Source: Candidatus Latescibacterota bacterium
Lineage (GTDB): Bacteria > Krumholzibacteriota > Krumholzibacteriia > Krumholzibacteriales > WJIX01
Length of the DNA stretch: 5,502 nt
Reading direction: 5' to 3'
Assembly: GCA_030621255.1 (NCBI GenBank)
Contig: JAUXHZ010000095.1
Location: forward strand, 1 to 5,502
The notes beneath the pieces are model-generated. The model saw nothing but the letters and a program-made list of their open reading frames with translations, was not told the origin of the DNA and did no database searches. The first letter of the stretch is position 1. Each line of letters starts with the position of its first letter. Position numbers and translations under genes: made by a program. Shown here piece by piece: positions 1 through 5,502 of this stretch.

Positions 1-33
1 CCGAGAATACTGCAACAGGGCTTCTACGTGTGT

Positions 34-117
34 ATCCCGTTGCTAAAGTTTCGCTTCCAAGTTTTCCAACAGGCATAAAACCCGGAAACTAGATCCCTAA
101 AGTTTCGCCTGTTTTCC
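34..117 (-). repeat. Imperfect direct repeat inside the tmRNA (PK3/PK4 region)
   Basis: The 12-mer GCGAAACTTTAG occurs exactly twice, at 108-97 and 54-43. Both copies are preceded by GGAAAAC (117-111 and 67-61) and followed by GGGAT or its overlap (97-93 and 38-34). The second copy carries extra bases, TTGGAA before and CAAC after the 12-mer. This looks like an old duplication of a pseudoknot unit in the same RNA. Confidence 0.8.
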
Positions 118-120
118 GGG
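68..120 (-). other. tmRNA pseudoknot PK3
   Basis: CCCGGAAA (120-113) pairs with TTTCCGGG (88-81), and AACAGGC (113-107) pairs with GCCTGTT (74-68); position 113 is shared and can belong to only one stem. The crossing order of two perfect stems of 7-8 bp is a clear H-type pseudoknot, consistent with the chain of pseudoknots between H5 and the tRNA-like domain. Confidence 0.8.
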
Positions 121-137
121 AACAAAGTCCACAGGCT

Positions 138-186
138 AGTCAGCAGTAATCGACGCCCAGCATTCATCCCTGATGACTCAGATGAA
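138..186 (-). other. tmRNA pseudoknot PK2 (candidate pairing)
   Basis: TTCATC (186-181) pairs with GATGAA (168-163). The loop element AGTCA (178-174) can pair with TGACT (142-138) further along. The crossing order gives an H-type pseudoknot in the place expected for PK2. The second stem is short and was found by eye, so its exact limits are uncertain. Confidence 0.6.
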
Positions 187-194
187 GTGAACGA

Positions 195-214
195 GCTGCT
201 TGTTTTTAAGCAGC
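195..214 (-). other. tmRNA helix H5 enclosing the tag stop codon
   Basis: GCTGCTT (minus strand, 214-208) pairs perfectly with AAGCAGC (201-195) over a six-base loop. The two final alanine codons of the tag form one strand and the TAA stop sits at the stem-loop junction. This matches the H5 position in known tmRNAs. There is no adjacent U-tract, so it is not a terminator. Confidence 0.85.
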
Positions 215-235
215 CAATGCCAAATTGTCGTTGGC
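206..235 (-). other. tmRNA proteolysis-tag reading frame, ANDNLALAA
   Basis: The resume codon is GCC (235-233). The frame then reads AAC GAC AAT TTG GCA TTG GCT GCT and stops at TAA (208-206), giving the tag ANDNLALAA after the alanine delivered by the tRNA part. The AND start and the LAA-type hydrophobic end are hallmarks of bacterial tags; the C-terminal LAA is what ClpXP recognises in well-studied species. The resume codon lies about 10 nt after PK1, close to the spacing in known tmRNAs. The tag has nine encoded residues, one fewer than the E. coli tag. Confidence 0.93.
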
Positions 236-245
236 AATTGTGTTT

Positions 246-281
246 TGCCACCTGTTTAACGAGGTCATGATGGCAACCTCG
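246..281 (-). other. tmRNA pseudoknot PK1
   Basis: Stem 1 is CGAGGT (281-276) with ACCTCG (265-260). The loop sequence TGCCA (275-271) pairs with TGGCA (250-246) downstream of stem 1. The interleaved order makes an H-type pseudoknot, placed just upstream of the resume codon as PK1 should be. All pairs are Watson-Crick. Confidence 0.88.
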
Positions 282-332
282 ACACGCTTCCCCTGCCTCA
301 TCTATCCCCGTCGAATCCGTTCGCCCCCATAA

Positions 333-361
333 TTGAGGTGTATCTACAAACTAAATATACT
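333..361 (+). promoter_or_regulatory. Candidate sigma-70 promoter of the S9 peptidase gene (distal)
   Basis: TTGAGG (333-338, 4 of 6 matches) and TATACT (356-361, 5 of 6 matches) are separated by 17 nt. The start site would be near 368, leaving a leader of about 124 nt. Its -10 box shares the TATA at 356-359 with the opposing tmRNA promoter, so RNA polymerase could not occupy both at once. Confidence 0.45.
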
Positions 362-382
362 CCGAATTACGGAAAATGTAAA
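354..382 (-). promoter_or_regulatory. Candidate sigma-70 promoter of the tmRNA
   Basis: On the minus strand, TTTACA (382-377, 5 of 6 to TTGACA) and TATATT (359-354, 5 of 6 to TATAAT) are separated by exactly 17 nt. Transcription would begin near 347, about 19 nt before the mature 5' end at 328; a leader removed by RNase P is normal for tmRNA. Another AT-rich possibility, TAGATA (346-341), lies nearer the mature end but lacks a good -35 box. Confidence 0.5.
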
Positions 383-410
383 GCCCCGCGATTTCCGCAC
401 AAGATATTTA

Positions 411-439
411 TTGCCTTTTTCCGGCGGGAGTAATACAAT
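411..439 (+). promoter_or_regulatory. Candidate sigma-70 promoter of the S9 peptidase gene (proximal)
   Basis: TTGCCT (411-416, 4 of 6) and TACAAT (434-439, 5 of 6) are 17 nt apart. It would start transcription near 446 and give a leader of about 46 nt. It is an alternative or an addition to the distal promoter; the sequence alone does not decide which is used. Confidence 0.35.
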
Positions 440-480
440 CAGCGCTAAATTAATTGTTAACTCTAACCATAAAAAAGATG

Positions 481-487
481 AAGGAGG
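481..487 (+). promoter_or_regulatory. Strong Shine-Dalgarno sequence deciding the start at 492
   Basis: AAGGAGG lies 4 nt before ATG at 492. It fixes this start against the longer open frame reaching back to 333, because a signal peptide begins exactly here and the upstream extension has no protein-like character. Confidence 0.85.
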
Positions 488-491
488 ACCA

Positions 492-3218
492 ATGAAAAAA
501 CTGACTGGATTTTTGGCTGTAGTACTTCTAGTCGCGGTTTCTTTATCGGCGGCAGACCTGTCATATCTGAATGACCTGCCCCCTATAATCGAAAGGGATG
601 TGCTCTTCGGCGACCCTGAAATCGCCGGCGCGCAGATTTCATCCGACGGCAAATACATATCATTCCTTAAACCCTACAATGACGTTCTTAATATCTGGGT
701 TAAGGGGTTTCATCAGCCCTTTGAAGATGCCGTACCAGTTACGGCAGATACAACACGTCCGGTAAGGGGATATTTCTGGACAACAGACAGCAAGTATATT
801 CTCTATATACAGGATAAGGGAGGGAATGAAAACTTTCATATCTATGCGGTTGATCCTGCCGAACAACTCGCGGCAGGCCAGGATGTGCCGGAGGCCCGCG
901 ACCTGACACCAGTGGACAGCGTGACGACAAGAATCTACGCTCTCCCCGAAGAAACACCGAATATTATCTATATCGGCCTTAACGAGCGCGACCAGCGCTA
1001 CCACGATATCTATCGCCTTAATATTGACACCGGCAAACGTGAGCTGATAAGGGAAAACAAGGAAAAGATGGCCGGCTGGATTTTCGACCAGGACAACAAC
1101 CTGCGCCTTGCCGTGAGACAAACCGATGACGGCGGCTCCGAAATATTCAGAATTAACGATGATATCATAACTTCCATCTATACCTGCACGAACGAAGAAC
1201 AGGCCGGTCCAATCGCTTTCCATGAGGATGGGGAATGGTTTTACATGTCAACAAACAAGGGAGAGGATGTAAATCTGGCCAGGCTTATCCTATTTAATCC
1301 CGAAACACTTGAAGAAAAATTTGTCGAATCAGATCCTGAAAATGAAGTTGATTTCGGCGGAACAATTTTCTCCGATAAAACAGATGAAATTATCGCTACA
1401 TACTACGTAGGTGACAGACTGCGCATCTACTGGAAAAACTGGAAATTCAAAAATGCTTACAAAAAACTGAAAAACAAACTCCCTGACGGCGATATATACA
1501 TGGGCTCCGCCACAAAGGATGAACGCTACTGGCTTGTAGCCGCAACCAGCGACACAGATCCCGGCGCCAGATATCTCTATGACATGAAAAGAGATAAGGT
1601 GGAATTCCTCTATCGCTCGAGGCCGAATCTTCCGGTAGAGCATCTAGCTCCCATGAAACCAATATGTTATAAATCAAGAGATGGGTTGTCAATACACGGC
1701 TACCTGACAATGCCCAAGAATGTTGAAGAAAAAAACCTTGCTCTTGTTGTTAACCCGCACGGCGGTCCCTGGGCCAGAAACAACTGGGGTTATAACCCTT
1801 ACGCTCAATTTCTCGCAAATAGAGGATATGCCGTTTTTCAGATGAACTTCCGCGGATCGACAGGATACGGAAAATCTTTCTTTAACGCCGCGAAAAGAGC
1901 ATGGGGAGACGCCATGCAGGACGACATTACCGACGGCGTCAATTATCTTGTTAACGAAGGTATAGTAGATCCTGACAAGGTAGCCATCTTCGGCGGATCC
2001 TACGGCGGATACGCCACACTCGCGGGACTCGCCTTTACTCCCGATCTTTACGCCGCCGGTGTTGACTATGTTGGAGTCTCCAACCTTATAACACTTCTTA
2101 ATACGATCCCTCCATATTGGGAAACAGCACGTGCATTCTTTAACGAGCATGTCGGCGATCCGGATGATCCCGAAGACGCCAAAAGGCTTCGCCGCCAGTC
2201 GCCCCTCTTTAGCGCTGACAAGATCAAGGCCCCGCTTCTGGTTGTCCAGGGGGCGAATGATCCGAGAGTAAAAAAGGCTGAAGCGGACCAGATAGTCGTC
2301 GCGATGCGCGACCTTGGAAGAGATGTTGAATATATCGTCGCTCCGGATGAAGGGCATGGATTCGCGGGAGTAGAAAACCGTATGGCTTTCACCGTCGCGA
2401 TGGAAAAGTTTTTAGCCGAGCATCTCGGAGGCCGTTTCCAGGAATCAGTAGCTCCTGAAATCCAGGAAAGGCTGGACGAAATTACAGTTCCGATTGAGAG
2501 CGTAACAATGCCTGAAGTTCCTAAGGGCTTTGAATCAGCCAAATCGGCCGCTCTCCCGGAGGTCAACCCGGAAGCCATAAGCGCTATGAACCTGAAATAC
2601 AAAATAGTCGCGTCAGTAATGGGAAATGAAATTGAACTTAGCGCTGACAGAACCATCGAGGAATCATCCGTTGACGAAATGCCCGTATGGCTTATTACAA
2701 CAACTCAAAAGAGCCCGATGGGCAATGCCGTTGACAAGGTCAATATCAGACGCGACAACCTGCTTGCCATAAACTCAGAGGTGAACCAGGGACCGGCGAT
2801 AATTACCATAACCTATACCGAAAAATCGGTATCCGGCAAAATTAATATGAGAGGAAATGACATTCCTTTTGAAATCGAACTGGAAGCCCCTGTGTTTGGA
2901 CCGAGTTCCGCGGTTGAAATCGCACTTACCGCTCTTCCTCTCGAGGAAGGTTATAAAGCAACATACCGTGCCTTCGATATTATGAGCCAGAAGGTTAAAA
3001 TGTATTCTCTTGAAGTTGTCGGTATGGAAAAAATAAGTGTTCCTGCTGGTGATTTTAAGGCATTCAAGCTCACAGTAAAACCGATGGAGGACGAACCGGG
3101 CGGCGGCACATATTTTATCAGCAGTGAAAAATCGTACTGTGTGGTGAAAAGTATACTGCAGCTTCCTGCTGAATATGGCGGAGGAATGGCAACTACGGAG
3201 CTTACAGAAATTAAGTAA
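492..3218 (+). CDS. Secreted S9-family serine peptidase with C-terminal DUF3108-like domain
   Basis: The 908-residue product should cleave short peptides, probably in the periplasm or outside the cell. Residues 1-21 form a signal peptide: MKK, a hydrophobic core, then small residues (S-A-A) before Asp22. Residues about 40-390 carry propeller-type repeats (for example SSDGKYISFL, TTDSKYILYI), which in S9 enzymes restrict access to small substrates. The alpha/beta-hydrolase domain spans about 395-645: HGG oxyanion-region motif at 423-425, nucleophile Ser503 in GGSYGG, Asp590 in GANDPRV and His622 in EGHGF, with family-typical order and spacing. After a Pro/Glu-rich linker (about 648-698), residues 699-908 form an extra beta-rich domain whose segment SVPAGDFKAFKLTVKP resembles DUF3108. 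Most S9 proteins are 600-700 residues, so the extra length is this extension. The catalytic machinery is intact and the frame is unbroken. Whether it acts as dipeptidyl-peptidase, acylaminoacyl-peptidase or oligopeptidase cannot be told. The gene converges with the tricorn-like gene and diverges from ssrA. Confidence 0.93.
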   Translation: MKKLTGFLAVVLLVAVSLSAADLSYLNDLPPIIERDVLFGDPEIAGAQISSDGKYISFLKPYNDVLNIWVKGFHQPFEDAVPVTADTTRPVRGYFWTTDSKYILYIQDKGGNENFHIYAVDPAEQLAAGQDVPEARDLTPVDSVTTRIYALPEETPNIIYIGLNERDQRYHDIYRLNIDTGKRELIRENKEKMAGWIFDQDNNLRLAVRQTDDGGSEIFRINDDIITSIYTCTNEEQAGPIAFHEDGEWFYMSTNKGEDVNLARLILFNPETLEEKFVESDPENEVDFGGTIFSDKTDEIIATYYVGDRLRIYWKNWKFKNAYKKLKNKLPDGDIYMGSATKDERYWLVAATSDTDPGARYLYDMKRDKVEFLYRSRPNLPVEHLAPMKPICYKSRDGLSIHGYLTMPKNVEEKNLALVVNPHGGPWARNNWGYNPYAQFLANRGYAVFQMNFRGSTGYGKSFFNAAKRAWGDAMQDDITDGVNYLVNEGIVDPDKVAIFGGSYGGYATLAGLAFTPDLYAAGVDYVGVSNLITLLNTIPPYWETARAFFNEHVGDPDDPEDAKRLRRQSPLFSADKIKAPLLVVQGANDPRVKKAEADQIVVAMRDLGRDVEYIVAPDEGHGFAGVENRMAFTVAMEKFLAEHLGGRFQESVAPEIQERLDEITVPIESVTMPEVPKGFESAKSAALPEVNPEAISAMNLKYKIVASVMGNEIELSADRTIEESSVDEMPVWLITTTQKSPMGNAVDKVNIRRDNLLAINSEVNQGPAIITITYTEKSVSGKINMRGNDIPFEIELEAPVFGPSSAVEIALTALPLEEGYKATYRAFDIMSQKVKMYSLEVVGMEKISVPAGDFKAFKLTVKPMEDEPGGGTYFISSEKSYCVVKSILQLPAEYGGGMATTELTEIK

Positions 3219-3258
3219 CCATGCTCTGGGGAATATCGAACCGCTGAACAGGATAGAT

Positions 3259-3296
3259 AAAAAACTGAGGGCCCCTCGTTTTCGGGGGACCCTCAG
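3259..3296 (-). terminator. Intrinsic terminator of the tricorn-like gene, between convergent genes
   Basis: CTGAGGG (3265-3271) pairs with CCCTCAG (3290-3296), and CCCTCG (3273-3278) with CGGGGG (3283-3288) including one G-U pair. A single C-A mismatch separates the two helices and the loop is TTTT. On the minus strand the stem is followed by six T (3264-3259), the standard layout of a rho-independent terminator, 114 nt after the tricorn stop codon. On the plus strand the hairpin has an A-tract before it but no T-tract after it, so it would end the S9 transcript less well, though it could protect its 3' end. Confidence 0.85.
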
Positions 3297-3410
3297 TCCG
3301 CGGGCTCTCCAGCAACTTTCTTCTCCAGCATAAGTTACGCTGATTCACAACCCTTCACACATGCAGCCCCCACCCGTCCTTGCTGCTGATTAAAGCCAGG
3401 TTCGAGCAAA

Positions 3411-5502
3411 TTAACTCTTGTCTGGCGCGTCAGGTTTCTCCGGCAGTTTCGGAGCATCCTCTTTAATCTTTTTCTTCAGATATTCAATAGTTCTTTCAAG
3501 TTGAGGATCTCTGCCGTCAACTACAAGCTCGGGGCTGTTTTCCACTTCTATATCGGGTTTGACTCCAATATTTTCAATACCCCAGTCACCTGACATTTCA
3601 TAGAATCCTATAGTTGGAACCGTCACCATTCCTCCATCAACCAATGGGATACTCCTGTTCATACCCACAAGGCCGCCCCAGGTTCTTTTACCAACCAGAG
3701 GGCCAAGTCCAGCCTGACGGAAAAAATAGGGGAATGCGTCTCCGCCCGAGCCCGCATATTCATTTATTATACAGGCAAGATGTCCCTCGGGAGCGGTTCC
3801 GGGGAATTTGCCCGGTTTTCCATACCGCTGCGCCCACATACTGGTAACCTTTCTCCCCAATCTCTCTACAAAAATGGTCGGAATCCATCCACCGCTGTTA
3901 TATCGCACATCGATTATCAAACCCTTCTTGTTTGTCTGGGCGTAAAATCCCCGCGCGAATTCCTGAAGCCCCCGCACACTCGTATTCGGAACATGAAGAT
4001 AACCAATATCCCCGTCTGACGCCTCAAGTGCCTTATTGCGATTACTGTTAACCCAATCGGCATATCGCAATGATATATCACTGCCGGACGGAACAACTGT
4101 ATATTCTTTAGCGTCCTTTCCGGATGGATTATCCGCCACCTTAATCAAAACCTGTTTTCCGGAAAGATTCTCCAGCATCGCGTGCGGATTATCAGGATAT
4201 TTCAGCTCTCTCCCATTAATAGCGATTAGATAGTCGCCTTCTTTTACAATGACGCCCGGCTGCGCGAGAGGAGCTTCAAATTTATCGTCCCAGTTTCTAC
4301 CTTGATAGATTTTCGAAAAAGAGTAACGGCCCGATTTATGATCGATCTTATAATCAGCGCCCAGCAAACCTACTCCAACTTTTTTCCCTCTCGACATATC
4401 ACCGCCGCCAACGTAGGAATGCCCAACACTCAACTCAGCGATCATTTCACCAATTATGTAGTTAAGGTCAGATCTGCTGGTAAGATGCGGGAGCAGGACT
4501 TCATATCTCTTCTTAATATCATCCCAGTTAACACCGTGCATATTCCCAACATAAAAGAAGTCTCGTTCCATCCTCCATGCTTCATTGAATATCTGTTTCC
4601 ATTCACAGCACGGACAGATTTTCATTTGAAGGTCCGTATCGAGTTTGCCATCGCCGACATCTTTACCGGAAGCGGCATCGATAATCCCATACTTACCCAT
4701 AGCGCTGTAGATTATCTTTTTGCCGTCAGAGGAAACTTCATAACCATTAATCCCGCTGATTACATCCTCCGTTTCACGTTCCTCAATATCATAATATTTA
4801 AGGGCGGCACCTGCCATCTTTTCTCCATACCCGCCTGTAAACACCCTGTCCGGGAACTCAACAAAAAAGACTTTGCCGTCAGTTGCCGTAAGCCCGACAA
4901 AATTGCCCCTGCCCACCGGCAATCCGACAATTCTGTTTTCAATACCCTCGAAATCTATTTCGAGAGCTTTCTCTTCATCTTTATCCTTGTCTTTCTTCTT
5001 GTCTTTTTCCTTATCCTCTTTTCCATTCTTTTCTTCGTCTTCTTTTTTCTCATCTTTTTCCTTCACCTCGTCACTTTCAGGAGCCATCAGTGAAGGTGTA
5101 TCCTTTTTCAGGGTCATCGCGCAGAGATTCGAGGGAAAGGCGAAGCTGTAATTGAACTCTTTGTCGCCGAACCGGAAATTGAGCATCCGGTCAGAGAGGA
5201 AAAAGAGATATTTGCCATCGGGGCCAAATACCGGGTCATAATCATTATAGAAATCGTCTGTGAGTTTGTGTGTTTTGCTATCCTTTATCGAATAAACATA
5301 TATTGAGCCATAACTATTGTCACCGCGCTTTACGTAAGTAACCCATTCGCTGTCTTTCGACCAGGAATAATCATTCATATCGCCCCAGTCATCCTCGGCG
5401 ATTTTATGAAGCTTCTTTTTATCAATATCAATATAATAAAGCTTGTAGGTCTGATCATGGAGAAGAAGCTTTTCGCTGTTCGGAGACCAAACAACATCAA
5501 AG
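3411..5502 (-). CDS. Tricorn-like S41 peptidase, N-terminus outside window
   Basis: The frame is open to the right edge, so the ATG at 5378 is internal: 41 further codons upstream encode another propeller repeat (SPNSEKLLLHD). The visible part has 696 residues; numbers below count from the first full codon. Residues 1-125 are TolB/PD40-like propeller repeats. Residues 142-178 are a K/E/D-rich insert. The segment about 305-370 matches the tricorn C1 domain (EWKQIFNEAWRMERDFFY, then catalytic His361 in VGHSY). A PDZ domain covers about 375-470 (EGDYLIAING), followed by the S41 core (GLIIDVRYNSGG), nucleophile Ser585 in AGSGGD and Glu643 in WGIENIGVKPD. The Ser-Glu spacing of 58 equals that of Thermoplasma tricorn (Ser965, Glu1023). 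The residue before the His is Gly, where tricorn has Ser745. Family members cut peptides inside a propeller-gated chamber. Bacterial relatives are often exported; the signal peptide would lie outside the window. CPCC just before the C1 segment is unusual. Confidence 0.93.
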   Translation of the reverse strand, partial: FDVVWSPNSEKLLLHDQTYKLYYIDIDKKKLHKIAEDDWGDMNDYSWSKDSEWVTYVKRGDNSYGSIYVYSIKDSKTHKLTDDFYNDYDPVFGPDGKYLFFLSDRMLNFRFGDKEFNYSFAFPSNLCAMTLKKDTPSLMAPESDEVKEKDEKKEDEEKNGKEDKEKDKKKDKDKDEEKALEIDFEGIENRIVGLPVGRGNFVGLTATDGKVFFVEFPDRVFTGGYGEKMAGAALKYYDIEERETEDVISGINGYEVSSDGKKIIYSAMGKYGIIDAASGKDVGDGKLDTDLQMKICPCCEWKQIFNEAWRMERDFFYVGNMHGVNWDDIKKRYEVLLPHLTSRSDLNYIIGEMIAELSVGHSYVGGGDMSRGKKVGVGLLGADYKIDHKSGRYSFSKIYQGRNWDDKFEAPLAQPGVIVKEGDYLIAINGRELKYPDNPHAMLENLSGKQVLIKVADNPSGKDAKEYTVVPSGSDISLRYADWVNSNRNKALEASDGDIGYLHVPNTSVRGLQEFARGFYAQTNKKGLIIDVRYNSGGWIPTIFVERLGRKVTSMWAQRYGKPGKFPGTAPEGHLACIINEYAGSGGDAFPYFFRQAGLGPLVGKRTWGGLVGMNRSIPLVDGGMVTVPTIGFYEMSGDWGIENIGVKPDIEVENSPELVVDGRDPQLERTIEYLKKKIKEDAPKLPEKPDAPDKS
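4968..5078 (-). other. Low-complexity K/E/D-rich insert in the tricorn-like protein
   Basis: Of 37 residues, 33 are charged (14 Lys, 11 Glu, 8 Asp). The plus strand is correspondingly a long pyrimidine-rich tract. The insert lies between propeller blades, just before LEIDFEGIENRIVGLP, where bacterial tricorn-like proteins often carry a charged linker. It is probably a disordered, solvent-exposed loop. Confidence 0.8.

Larger units (their letters stand above)
1..328 (-). ncRNA. ssrA: Transfer-messenger RNA (tmRNA), 3' end cut by window edge
   Basis: This RNA rescues stalled ribosomes: charged with alanine, it enters the A site with SmpB and provides a short reading frame that tags the unfinished protein for proteolysis. 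Read on the minus strand from 328, the 5' end is GGGGGCGAACGGATTCGACG, the near-invariant tmRNA start. Helix H2 is supported by GGATA (307-303) with TATTC (9-5) and GCAGGG (296-291) with CCCTGT (20-15). PK1, the tag frame, H5, PK2 and PK3 follow in the canonical order and are listed separately. The last visible bases, TTCTCGG, are what normally precedes the T arm, so roughly 35 nt (T arm, acceptor strand, CCA) lie outside. The order of elements indicates a standard one-piece tmRNA, not a permuted two-piece form. A 75-codon open frame crossing this region (251-24) is accidental. PK4 could not be resolved by eye; GCAACGGG (43-36) can pair with CCCTGTTGC (20-12) with one bulge, competing with H2. 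Confidence 0.95.

Noticed and set aside
24..251. 75-codon minus-strand ORF at the left edge
   Set aside because: It lies wholly inside the tmRNA and reads the tag region in the wrong frame; no ribosome binding site or recognisable domain.
333..491. N-terminal extension of the S9 peptidase by 53 residues
   Set aside because: The frame is open, but the extension overlaps the promoters, has no Shine-Dalgarno at its own start and would bury the signal peptide that begins at 492 after AAGGAGG.
660..1223. 187-codon minus-strand ORF
   Set aside because: Shadow of the S9 propeller region; no start signals and no recognisable domain.
1689..2656. Overlapping minus-strand ORFs of 222 and 196 codons
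   Set aside because: They are antisense to the S9 hydrolase domain, have no family motifs, and the sense frame has a complete catalytic triad.
3306..3330. Direct repeat TCTCCAGCA (3306-3314 and 3322-3330) in the convergent intergenic space
   Set aside because: Two 9-nt copies only, with no flanking structure; could be chance and supports no particular element.
4302..5093. 263-codon plus-strand ORF with a strongly hydrophobic C-terminal stretch
   Set aside because: It is antisense to the tricorn-like gene; the hydrophobic run is only the complement of Lys, Glu and Asp codons of the charged insert.
5376..5378. ATG at 5378 as the start of the tricorn-like gene
   Set aside because: The frame stays open to the window edge and the upstream 41 codons encode another propeller repeat, so the true start is outside.

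Overview
The window carries three main elements. At the left edge, on the minus strand, is most of a transfer-messenger RNA gene (ssrA). It is followed by two large peptidase genes that converge: a secreted S9-family (prolyl oligopeptidase-like) serine peptidase on the plus strand and a tricorn-type S41 peptidase on the minus strand that runs off the right edge. No mobile element, CRISPR array, tRNA or rRNA was seen. The coding density, bacterial ribosome binding site, N-terminal signal peptide and tmRNA show a bacterium. The moderate GC content and the pairing of a large propeller-type S9 peptidase with a tricorn-like S41 peptidase suggest a peptide-degrading Gram-negative lineage, perhaps in or near the FCB group or a related candidate phylum. 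That placement is a low-confidence guess.

Region 1-328 (minus) is the tmRNA. It starts at a classic GGGGGCGA...GGATTCGACGGG 5' end and can be folded by eye into H2, PK1, a tag reading frame (ANDNLALAA then TAA), the H5 hairpin with the stop codon in its loop, PK2 and PK3. The window cuts it just before the T arm. Region 329-491 is a divergent promoter region. A minus-strand promoter for the tmRNA and a plus-strand promoter for the peptidase share the TATA core of their -10 boxes. A second plus-strand promoter candidate and a strong Shine-Dalgarno sequence lie closer to the start codon.

Region 492-3218 (plus) encodes a 908-residue S9 peptidase: signal peptide, N-terminal beta-propeller, alpha/beta-hydrolase domain with Ser503/Asp590/His622, and an unusual C-terminal extension of about 260 residues ending in a DUF3108-like domain. 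Region 3219-3410 is the convergent intergenic space. It holds one strong hairpin whose U-tract faces the minus strand, so it is the terminator of the tricorn gene. Region 3411-5502 (minus, N-terminus outside) encodes the tricorn-like peptidase: propeller repeats, a 37-residue K/E/D-rich insert, a C1-type segment with the catalytic His, a PDZ domain and an S41 core with catalytic Ser and Glu.

The two enzymes could act one after the other on peptides: tricorn-like cleavage to short peptides, then S9 peptidase trimming, probably in the periplasm. This is inferred from family and proximity only. The tmRNA belongs to ribosome rescue and is functionally unrelated to its neighbours. I did not find clear evidence of an undescribed system. 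The points most worth following are the shared -10 divergent promoter, the internal sequence duplication in the tmRNA, and the S9/DUF3108-like fusion.
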